Assembly: GCA_039566865.1 (NCBI GenBank)
Contig: CM076948.1
Span: forward strand, 24,873,001-24,937,000
Length of the DNA stretch: 64,000 bases
Source: Aurelia coerulea
Taxonomy: Eukaryota; Cnidaria; Scyphozoa; Semaeostomeae; Ulmaridae
Direction: 5' to 3'
Shown: positions 30,169 through 39,980 of the stretch, piece by piece
Layout of the letters: each line of letters opens with the position of its first letter
How positions within the stretch are numbered: position 1 is the stretch's first letter
Notes under the pieces: generated by a model
What the model was told of the DNA's origin: nothing
The model's input: only the letters and a program-made list of their open reading frames with translations
Databases searched by the model: none
Translations under genes and position numbers: made by a program

Positions 30169-32186
30169 TTGTTGAAATCTTATGAATTTATAATGTATAG
30201 ATGGAATATGAAACTTGGTTTGATTCAATTCACTCAAAACATAGTATATTTTTTGAAACATTTGAAACCTCATCAGGTTAATGAGGTTCAAATGATAGTA
30301 AACTTTCAAGAGAAAATGAAGTCAGAACACATTCTATTGTTGAAATCTTATAAATTTATAATGTATAGATGGAATATGAAACTTGGTTTGATTCAATTCA
30401 CTCAAAACATAGTATATTTTTTGAAACATTTGAAACCTCATCAGGTTAATGAGGTTCAAATGATAGTAAACTTTCAAGAGAAAATGAAGTCAGAACACAT
30501 TCTATTGTTGAAATCTTATAAATGTAGAATGTATAGATGGAATATGAAACTTGGTTTGATTCAATTCACTCAAAACATAGTATAGTTTTTGAAACATTTG
30601 AAACCTCATCAGGTTAATGAGGTTCAAATGATAGTAAACTTTCAAGAGCAAATGAAGTAAAAACACAGTCTATGGTTGAAATCTTATGAATTTATAATGT
30701 ATAGATGGAATATGAAACTTGGTTTGATTCAATTCACTCGAAAAATAGTATATTTTTTGAAACATTTGAAACCTCATCAGGTTAATGAGGTTCAAATGAT
30801 AGTAAACTTTCAAGAGAAAATGAAGTCAGAACACATTCTATTGTTGAAATCTTATAAATTTATAATGTATAGATGGAATATGAAACTTGGTTTGATTCAA
30901 TTCACTCAAAACATAGTATATTTTTTGAAACATTTGAAACCTCATCAGGTTAATGAGGTTCAAATGATAGTAAACTTTCAAGAGAAAATGAAGTCAGAAC
31001 ACATTCTATTGTTGAAATCTTATAAATTTATAATGTATAGATGGAATATGAAACTTGGTTTGATTCAATTCACTCAAAACATAGTATAGTTTTTGAAACA
31101 TTTGAAACCTCATCAGGTTAATGAGGTTCAAATGATAGTAAACTTGTCAAGAGAAAATAGAGTCAGAACACATTCTATTGTTGAAATCTTATGAATTTAT
31201 AATGTATAGATGGAATATGAAACTTGGTTTGATTCAATTCACTCAAAACATAGTATATTTTTTGAAACATTTGAAACCTCATCAGGTTAATGAGGTTCAA
31301 ATGATAGTAAACTTTCAAGAGAAAATGAAGTCAGAACACATTCTATTGTTGAAATCTTATAAATTTATAATGTATAGATGGAATATGAAACTTGGTTTGA
31401 TTCAATTCACTCAAAACATAGTATATTTTTTGAAACATTTGAAACCTCATCAGGTTAATGAGGTTCAAATGATAGTAAACTTTCAAGAGAAAATGAAGTC
31501 AGAACACATTCTATTGTTGAAATCTTATAAATGTAGAATGTATAGATGGAATATGAAACTTGGTTTGATTCAATTCACTCAAAACATAGTATAGTTTTTG
31601 AAACATTTGAAACCTCATCAGGTTAATGAGGTTCAAATGATAGTAAACTTTCAAGAGCAAATGAAGTAAAAACACAGTCTATGGTTGAAATCTTATGAAT
31701 TTATAATGTATAGATGGAATATGAAACTTGGTTTGATTCAATTCACTCGAAAAATAGTATATTTTTTGAAACATTTGAAACCTCATCAGGTTAATGAGGT
31801 TCAAATGATAGTAAAGTTTCAAGAGAAAATGAAGTCAGAACACATTCTATTGTTTAAATCTTATAAATTTAGAATGTATAGATGGAATATGAAACTTGGT
31901 TTGATTCAATTCACTCAAAACATAGTATAGTTTTTGAAACATTTGAAACCTCATCAGGTTAATGAGGTTCAAATGATAGTAAACTTTCAAGAGCAAATGA
32001 AGTAAAAACACAGTCTATGGTTGAAATCTTATGAATTTATAATGTATAGATGGAATATGAAACTTGGTTTGATTCAATTCACTCAAAAAATAGTATATTT
32101 TTTGAAACATTTGAAACCTCATCAGGTTAATGAGGTTCAAATGATAGTAAACTTGTCAAGAGAAAATAGAGTCAGAACACATTCTA
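30169..32186 (+). repeat. Higher-order repeat: two tandem 1,009-bp hexamers
   Basis: The variant order starting at 30169 recurs 1,009 bp later at 31178 (six monomers, one of them 169 bp). The order is CTTATGAATTT unit, consensus units, AAATGTAGAATG unit, TATAG unit, GAGCAAATGAAGTAA unit, CACTCGAAAAATAG unit. The same block reappears around 33419, 37509, 47000 and 52679, so a six-monomer unit has been a copying module in this half of the array. Within a block monomers differ; between blocks corresponding monomers match. Confidence 0.65.
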
Positions 32187-32217
32187 TTGTTGAAATCTTA
32201 TGAATTTATAATTTATA

Positions 32218-32942
32218 CCGGGTGAGTCAGAAAAAACGTGGGGTGTTTGGCGGACTGTGGCGTCGCGTTTAGCCACCCGATCGTTGTGAACTAAATTATT
32301 CCTTGCAGCTATAAATCTGACTTAGATCATAAACTTTTCCCCATCGAAATCGGTCATGTGGTTCATTATTTAAAAAAGATTTTCTTCCTAAAACGTTGTA
32401 TTGGAGTCTTGCAAATTGAGGAAACATTTAACCAAGCCCCTTCAACATTTTATCCTTGCCAAAGCTGCAGGTACAAGTAGTATTATCTGGGGAGCATGAA
32501 ACAGTTCGGAAATAGTGTTTTCTCCCCTGGGATGCCTTGTCACGTCATAACTTGTCCTGCAAAGAGAATACGTTTGAGAGACAGCAAAAACGCATGCTTC
32601 TTTGTGTTGTAAAGAGATTTCTTTCAACGGGATCACCGCGATGTTTCATGACAAAACTATTTATTTCTCCCCTGATAATACAACGTGTACCTGCAGCTTT
32701 GGCAAGGGTAAAATGCTGAAGGGGCTCTGTCAAAGATTTCATAAGTTTGCAAAACTCCCATACAACGTCTTACGAAGAAAATATTTTCTGATTAATACAT
32801 CAAGTGACCGATTTCGATGGGGAAAGGTTTATGATCTAAGTTGGACCTCTGGTTGCAAGAAAAATTTTGTTCGCTACGATCGGGTGGCTGAACTCGACGT
32901 CACGATCCACCAAACACCCCACGTTTTTTCTGACTCACCCGG
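32218..32942. mobile_element. Foldback/MITE-like DNA transposon, copy 1
   Basis: A 725-bp insertion between two TA dinucleotides (32216-32217 and 32943-32944); the empty monomer has a single TA there. Ends are CCGGGTGAGTCAGAAAA and its complement. The left arm (about 32218-32494) matches the reverse complement of the right arm (about 32667-32942) over roughly 275 bp with scattered mismatches, around a loop of about 170 bp. No transposase can be read; the open frames inside are mirror images of each other and short. A TA duplication suggests mobilisation by a Tc1/mariner-type transposase, which is inference. Base composition is clearly less AT-rich than the surrounding satellite. Confidence 0.9.
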
Positions 32943-34458
32943 TAGATGGAATATGAAACTTGGTTTGATTCAATTCACTCAAAACATAGTATATTTTTTG
33001 AAACATTTGAAACCTCATCAGGTTAATGAGGTTCAAATGATAGTAAACTTTCAAGAGAAAATGAAGTCAGAACACATTCTATTGTTGAAATCTTATAAAT
33101 TTATAATGTATAGATGGAATATGAAACTTGGTTTGATTCAATTCACTCAAAACATAGTATATTTTTTGAAACATTTGAAACCTCATCAGGTTAATGAGGT
33201 TCAAATGATAGTAAACTTTCAAGAGAAAATGAAGTCAGAACACATTCTATTGTTGAAATCTTATAAATTTATAATGTATAGATGGAATATGAAACTTGGT
33301 TTGATTCAATTCACTCAAAACATAGTATAGTTTTTGAAACATTTGAAACCTCATCAGGTTAATGAGGTTCAAATGATAGTAAACTTGTCAAGAGAAAATA
33401 GAGTCAGAACACATTCTATTGTTGAAATCTTATGAATTTATAATGTATAGATGGAATATGAAACTTGGTTTGATTCAATTCACTCAAAACATAGTATATT
33501 TTTTGAAACATTTGAAACCTCATCAGGTTAATGAGGTTCAAATGATAGTAAACTTTCAAGAGAAAATGAAGTCAGAACACATTCTATTGTTGAAATCTTA
33601 TAAATTTATAATGTATAGATGGAATATGAAACTTGGTTTGATTCAATTCACTCAAAACATAGTATATTTTTTGAAACATTTGAAACCTCATCAGGTTAAT
33701 GAGGTTCAAATGATAGTAAACTTTCAAGAGAAAATGAAGTCAGAACACATTCTATTGTTGAAATCTTATAAATGTAGAATGTATAGATGGAATATGAAAC
33801 TTGGTTTGATTCAATTCACTCAAAACATAGTATAGTTTTTGAAACATTTGAAACCTCATCAGGTTAATGAGGTTCAAATGATAGTAAACTTTCAAGAGCA
33901 AATGAAGTAAAAACACAGTCTATGGTTGAAATCTTATGAATTTATAATGTATAGATGGAATATGAAACTTGGTTTGATTCAATTCACTCGAAAAATAGTA
34001 TATTTTTTGAAACATTTGAAACCTCATCAGGTTAATGAGGTTCAAATGATAGTAAAGTTTCAAGAGAAAATGAAGTCAGAACACATTCTATTGTTGAAAT
34101 CTTATAAATTTAGAATGTATAGATGGAATATGAAACTTGGTTTGATTCAATTCACTCAAAACATAGTATAGTTTTTGAAACATTTGAAACCTCATCAGGT
34201 TAATGAGGTTCAAATGATAGTAAACTTTCAAGAGCAAATGAAGTAAAAACACAGTCTATGGTTGAAATCTTATGAATTTATAATGTATAGATGGAATATG
34301 AAACTTGGTTTGATTCAATTCACTCAAAAAATAGTATATTTTTTGAAACATTTGAAACCTCATCAGGTTAATGAGGTTCAAATGATAGTAAACTTGTCAA
34401 GAGAAAATAGAGTCAGAACACATTCTATTGTTGAAATCTTATGAATTTATAATTTATA
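32943..34458 (+). repeat. 168-bp satellite array between the two foldback copies
   Basis: Nine monomers in the same orientation as the rest of the array. They include one AAATGTAGAATG unit, three TATAG units, two GAGCAAATGAAGTAA units and one CACTCGAAAAATAG unit. The array resumes at TAGATGGAATATG directly after the first insertion and ends at AATTTATA before the second. Confidence 0.97.
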
Positions 34459-35183
34459 CCGGGTGAGTCAGAAAAAACGTGGGGTGTTTGGCGGACTGTG
34501 GCGTCGCGTTTAGCCACCCGATCGTTGTGAACTAAATTATTCCTTGCAGCTATAAATCTGACTTAGATCATAAACTTTTCCCCATCGAAATCGGTCATGT
34601 GGTTCATTATTTAAAAAAGATTTTCTTCCTAAAACGTTGTATTGGAGTCTTGCAAATTGAGGAAACATTTAACCAAGCCCCTTCAACATTTTATCCTTGC
34701 CAAAGCTGCAGGTACAAGTAGTATTATCTGGGGAGCATGAAACAGTTCGGAAATAGTGTTTTCTCCCCTGGGATGCCTTGTCACGTCATAACTTGTCCTG
34801 CAAAGAGAATACGTTTGAGAGACAGCAAAAACGCATGCTTCTTTGTGTTGTAAAGAGATTTCTTTCAACGGGATCACCGCGATGTTTCATGACAAAACTA
34901 TTTATTTCTCCCCTGATAATACAACGTGTACCTGCAGCTTTGGCAAGGGTAAAATGCTGAAGGGGCTCTGTCAAAGATTTCATAAGTTTGCAAAACTCCC
35001 ATACAACGTCTTACGAAGAAAATATTTTCTGATTAATACATCAAGTGACCGATTTCGATGGGGAAAGGTTTATGATCTAAGTTGGACCTCTGGTTGCAAG
35101 AAAAATTTTGTTCGCTACGATCGGGTGGCTGAACTCGACGTCACGATCCACCAAACACCCCACGTTTTTTCTGACTCACCCGG
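34459..35183. mobile_element. Foldback/MITE-like DNA transposon, copy 2
   Basis: Reads as identical to the copy at 32218-32942 and sits at the same position of the same monomer variant (left flank AATTTATA, where other monomers have AATGTATA), again between TA dinucleotides. Shared flanks show it arose by duplication of the satellite segment and not by a second transposition. Confidence 0.9.
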
Positions 35184-38100
35184 TAGATGGAATATGAAAC
35201 TTGGTTTGATTCAATTCACTCAAAACATAGTATATTTTTTGAAACATTTGAAACCTCATCAGGTTAATGAGGTTCAAATGATAGTAAACTTTCAAGAGAA
35301 AATGAAGTCAGAACACATTCTATTGTTGAAATCTTATAAATTTATAATGTATAGATGGAATATGAAACTTGGTTTGATTCAATTCACTCAAAACATAGTA
35401 TAGTTTTTGAAACATTTGAAACCTCATCAGGTTAATGAGGTTCAAATGATAGTAAACTTGTCAAGAGAAAATAGAGTCAGAACACATTCTATTGTTGAAA
35501 TCTTATGAATTTATAATGTATAGATGGAATATGAAACTTGGTTTGATTCAATTCACTCAAAACATAGTATATTTTTTGAAACATTTGAAACCTCATCAGG
35601 TTAATGAGGTTCAAATGATAGTAAACTTTCAAGAGCAAATGAAGTAAAAACACAGTCTATGGTTGAAATCTTATGAATTTATAATGTATAGATGGAATAT
35701 GAAACTTGGTTTGATTCAATTCACTCAAAACATAGTATATTTTTTGAAACATTTGAAACCTCATCAGGTTAATGAGGTTCAAATGATAGTAAACTTGTCA
35801 AGAGAAAATAGAGTCAGAACACATTCTATTGTTGAAATCTTATGAATTTATAATGTATAGATGGAATATGAAACTTGGTTTGATTCAATTCACTCAAAAC
35901 ATAGTATATTTTTTGAAACATTTGAAACCTCATCAGGTTAATGAGGTTCAAATGATAGTAAACTTTCAAGAGAAAATGAAGTCAGAACACATTCTATTGT
36001 TGAAATCTTATAAATTTAGAATGTATAGATGGAATATGAAACTTGGTTTGATTCAATTCACTCAAACATAGTATAGTTTTTGAAACATTTGAAACCTCAT
36101 CAGGTTAATGAGGTTCAAATGATAGTAAACTTGTCAAGAGAAAATAGAGTCAGAACACATTCTATTGTTGAAATCTTATGAATTTATAATGTATAGATGG
36201 AATATGAAACTTGGTTTGATTCAATTCACTCGAAAAATAGTATATTTTTGAAACATTTGAAACCTCATCAGGTTAATGAGGTTCAAATGATAGTAAACTT
36301 TCAAGAGAAAATGAAGTCAGAACACATTCTATTGATGAAATCTTATAAATTTATAATGTATAGATGGAATATGAAACTTGGTTTGATTCAATTCACTCAA
36401 AACATAGTATATTTTTTGAAACATTTGAAACCTCATCAGGTTAATGAGGTTCAAATGATAGTAAACTTTCAAGAGAAAATGAAGTCAGAACACATTCTAT
36501 TGTTGAAATCTTATAAATTTATAATGTATAGATGGAATATGAAACTTGGTTTGATTCAATTCACTCAAAACATAGTATATTTTTTGAAACATTTGAAACC
36601 TCATCAGGTTAATGAGGTTCAAATGATAGTAAACTTTCAAGAGAAAATGAAGTCAGAACACATTCTATTGTTGAAATCTTATAAATTTATAATGTATAGA
36701 TGGAATATGAAACTTGGTTTGATTCAATTCACTCAAAACATAGTATATTTTTTGAAACATTTGAAACCTCATCAGGTTAATGAGGTTCAAATGATAGTAA
36801 ACTTTCAAGAGAAAATGAAGTCAGAACACATTCTATTGTTGAAATCTTATAAATTTAGAATGTATAGATGGAATATGAAACTTGGTTTGATTCAATTCAC
36901 TCAAAACATAGTATAGTTTTTGAAACATTTGAAACCTCATCAGGTTAATGAGGTTCAAATGATAGTAAACTTGTCAAGAGAAAATAGAGTCAGAACACAT
37001 TCTATTGTTGAAATCTTATGAATTTATAATGTATAGATGGAATATGAAACTTGGTTTGATTCAATTCACTCGAAAAATAGTATATTTTTGAAACATTTGA
37101 AACCTCATCAGGTTAATGAGGTTCAAATGATAGTAAACTTTCAAGAGAAAATGAAGTCAGAACACATTCTATTGTTGAAATCTTATAAATTTATAATGTA
37201 TAGATGGAATATGAAACTTGGTTTGATTCAATTCACTCAAAACATAGTATATTTTTTGAAACATTTGAAACCTCATCAGGTTAATGAGGTTCAAATGATA
37301 GTAAACTTTCAAGAGAAAATGAAGTCAGAACACATTCTATTGTTGAAATCTTATAAATTTATAATGTATAGATGGAATATGAAACTTGGTTTGATTCAAT
37401 TCACTCAAAACATAGTATAGTTTTTGAAACATTTGAAACCTCATCAGGTTAATGAGGTTCAAATGATAGTAAACTTGTCAAGAGAAAATAGAGTCAGAAC
37501 ACATTCTATTGTTGAAATCTTATGAATTTATAATGTATAGATGGAATATGAAACTTGGTTTGATTCAATTCACTCAAAACATAGTATATTTTTTGAAACA
37601 TTTGAAACCTCATCAGGTTAATGAGGTTCAAATGATAGTAAACTTTCAAGAGAAAATGAAGTCAGAACACATTCTATTGTTGAAATCTTATAAATTTATA
37701 ATGTATAGATGGAATATGAAACTTGGTTTGATTCAATTCACTCAAAACATAGTATATTTTTTGAAACATTTGAAACCTCATCAGGTTAATGAGGTTCAAA
37801 TGATAGTAAACTTTCAAGAGAAAATGAAGTCAGAACACATTCTATTGTTGAAATCTTATAAATGTAGAATGTATAGATGGAATATGAAACTTGGTTTGAT
37901 TCAATTCACTCAAAACATAGTATAGTTTTTGAAACATTTGAAACCTCATCAGGTTAATGAGGTTCAAATGATAGTAAACTTTCAAGAGCAAATGAAGTAA
38001 AAACACAGTCTATGGTTGAAATCTTATGAATTTATAATGTATAGATGCAATATGAAACTTGGTTTGATTCAATTCACTCGAAAAATAGTATATTTTTTGA

Positions 38101-39355
38101 AACATTTGAAACCTCATCAGGTTAATGAGGTTCAAATGATAGTAAAGTTTCAAGAGAAAATGAAGTCAGAACACATTCTATTGTTTAAATCTTATAAATT
38201 TAGAATGTATAGATGGAATATGAAACTTGGTTTGATTCAATTCACTCAAAACATAGAATAGTTTTTGAAACATTTAAAACCTCATCAGGTTAATGAGGTT
38301 CAAATGATAGTAAACTTTCAAGAGCAAATGAAGTAAAAACACAGTCTATGGTTGAAATCTTATGAATTTATAATGTATAGATGGAATATGAAACTTGGTT
38401 TGATTCAATTCACTCAAAAAATAGTATATTTTTTGAAACATTTGAAACCTCATCAGGTTAATGAGGTTCAAATGATAGTAAACTTGTCAAGAGAAAATAG
38501 AGTCAGAACACATTCTATTGTTGAAATCTTATGAATTTATAATGTATAGATGGAATATGAAACTTGGTTTGATTCAATTCACTCAAAACATAATATATTT
38601 TTTGAAACATTTGAAACCTCATCAGGTTAATGAGGTTCAAATGATAGTAAACTTGTCAAGAGAAAATAGAGTCAGAACACATTCTATTGTTGAAATCTTA
38701 TGAATTTATAATGTATAGATGGAATATGAAACTTGGTTTGATTCAATTCACTCAAAACATAGTATATTTTTTGAAACATTTGAAACCTCATCAGGTTAAT
38801 GAGGTTCAAATGATAGTAAACTTTCAAGAGAAAATGAAGTCAGAACACATTCTATTGTTGAAATCATATAAATTTAGAATGTATAGATGGAATATGAAAC
38901 TTGGTTTGATTCAATTCACTCAAAACATAGTATAGTTTTTGAAACATTTGAAACCTCATCAGGTTAATGAGGTTCAAATGATAGTAAACTTGTCAAGAGA
39001 AAATAGAGTCAGAACACATTCTATTGTTGAAATCTTATGAATTTATAATGTATAGATGGAATATGAAACTTGGTTTGATTCAATTCACTCGAAAAATAGT
39101 ATATTTTTGAAACATTTGAAACCTCATCAGGTTAATGAGGTTCAAATGATAGTAAACTTTCAAGAGAAAATGAAGTCAGAACACATTCTATTGTTGAAAT
39201 CTTATAAATTTATAATGTATAGATGGAATATGAAACTTGGTTTGATTCAATTCACTCAAAACATAGTATATTTTTTGAAACATTTGAAACCTCATCAGGT
39301 TAATGAGGTTCAAATGATAGTAAACTTGTCAAGAGAAAATGAAGCCAGAACACAG
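35184..39355 (+). repeat. 168-bp satellite array between foldback copy 2 and the retrotransposon
   Basis: About 25 monomers, rich in subfamily variants. Units with CACTCGAAAAATAGTATATTTTTG (one T shorter than usual) occur at about 36228, 37068 and 39088; the first two are 840 bp (five monomers) apart. The last monomer breaks off at GAAGCCAGAACACAG, directly before the retrotransposon LTR. Confidence 0.97.
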
Positions 39356-39525
39356 TGTGACGCACAAATGTACTCTAGGGACACGGGACCTGTTGTCCCC
39401 TGTGTATTAAATTTGGTTGTTTTTCATCTGTTAAGTTGTTTACGTCGTATAGTTGTTTTGTTCATTTGGTTCAGTAATATAGTGACACGTAGCATAGTTG
39501 TAAGCCTCGGTTCGATGCTCGTAGC

Positions 39526-39533
39526 TATAAAAG
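39526..39533 (+). promoter_or_regulatory. TATA box of the 5' LTR
   Basis: TATAAAAG within GTAGCTATAAAAGCG. It lies about 140 bp upstream of the AATAAA signal, the expected U3-R arrangement, and would place transcription start near 39555. Confidence 0.7.
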
Positions 39534-39580
39534 CGAAGCGCGCCTTGCTTTCGGGGCTTCTAGAGACAGTGAAGGTGAAC

Positions 39581-39658
39581 ATGATAGAAGACCGGGACAC
39601 GAAGAAACTTTGGCAGCACGCGGTGGCATTTGCTTTGGATTTTGCTGAGCCTTTATAG
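39581..39658 (+). CDS. Upstream ORF in the retrotransposon leader (25 codons)
   Basis: ATG at 39581, TAG at 39656, downstream of the TATA box and upstream of the Gag-Pol start. The product would be 25 residues, beginning MIEDRDTKKLW. It is the first ATG expected on the transcript if transcription starts near 39555, so it could lower translation of Gag-Pol. The 3' LTR carries the same frame (46607-46684). No homology recognised; a chance short frame is equally possible. Confidence 0.3.
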   Translation: MIEDRDTKKLWQHAVAFALDFAEPL

Positions 39659-39667
39659 CTACGAGGA

Positions 39668-39673
39668 AATAAA
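39668..39673 (+). promoter_or_regulatory. Poly-A signal in the 5' LTR
   Basis: AATAAA in GAGGAAATAAAGTTTG, the only canonical signal in the LTR; it would define the end of R a little downstream. The equivalent in the 3' LTR is the functional one. Confidence 0.6.
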
Positions 39674-39980
39674 GTTTGTAAGTATAATTGACCCTGTTGT
39701 ATTGTATTAATTTCTTCATATTCTGTATTCTTCGTTATTCCTTGTGTATGCATTATTCGTTAGTTTCTTATTCGTTTTGATTATGCTTCGTTTATGCGTA
39801 TATTTGGTCTATTTGAAGTTGATTTGAGTTTATTTTATTGTAGCAAACCGCATCATTTTAAGCCTAAAGCCAGTGGTTATTATTGCTTTGGTTCTTGGGT
39901 TTTGGGCTTTGGATGTGAGTTGGAAAATTCCCCTGTAGCGATGCTTTAGAGATTCGTGGCTACATCAGTTTGAAACTTTC

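Larger units (their letters stand above)
1..32217 (+). repeat. 168-bp satellite array, left segment
   Basis: Continuous head-to-tail tandem array of a 168-bp AT-rich monomer, running on from the left edge of the window, about 190 copies in this segment. A convenient start for the unit is AACCTCATCAGGTTAATGAG. Variants recur together: AACTTTCAAGAG (168-bp units) against AACTTGTCAAGAG (169-bp units); GAAGTCAGAACACATTC against GAAGTAAAAACACAGTC; CTTATAAATTT against CTTATGAATTT; ATAGTATATTTT against ATAGTATAGTTT. No copy is inverted. Length and organisation resemble centromeric or pericentromeric satellites of other animals, whose monomers are often near one nucleosome plus linker; the chromosomal location is inference. 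I see no gene inside it. Confidence 0.98.
30940..35400 (+). repeat. 2,241-bp tandem segmental duplication carrying the foldback element
   Basis: Sequence from about 30.9-33.1 kb is repeated at +2,241 bp. Each copy holds nine satellite monomers and one 725-bp insertion at exactly the same site. Inserts look identical by eye; a flanking monomer differs at one base (GTTTAAATC near 31853 against GTTGAAATC near 34094). The second copy has two rather than three monomers between the insert and the next TATAG unit, so homology ends near 35.4 kb. Outer limits are approximate because the flanks are themselves repetitive. Confidence 0.8.
39356..39964 (+). repeat. 5' LTR
   Basis: 609 bp, from TGTGACGCACAAATG to GATTCGTGGCTACA. 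It differs from the 3' LTR at three positions only (39395 G/C, the T/C in GAGTTTATT and the A/C in TTTAAGCC). It contains a TATA box, a poly-A signal, a short upstream reading frame and a possible splice donor/acceptor pair (GTAAGT at 39678; TATTTTATTGTAG ending at 39843), which could remove a 166-bp leader intron; the intron is inference. No TGG-starting primer-binding site follows the LTR: the next bases are TCAGTTTGAAACTTTC and the Gag-Pol ATG comes only 16 bp later. Confidence 0.95.

Noticed and set aside
32442..33330. Open frames in and across the foldback element, including one fused to satellite
   Set aside because: Frames on both strands are mirror images created by the inverted arms; the 242-codon frame only joins the element end to the stop-free satellite frame. 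The same applies to the second copy.
39056..39658. 200-codon frame running from satellite into the 5' LTR
   Set aside because: Chimera of the satellite frame and LTR sequence across an insertion junction.
39965..39980. Canonical primer-binding site directly after the 5' LTR
   Set aside because: The sequence does not begin TGG and I could not match it to a tRNA 3' end.
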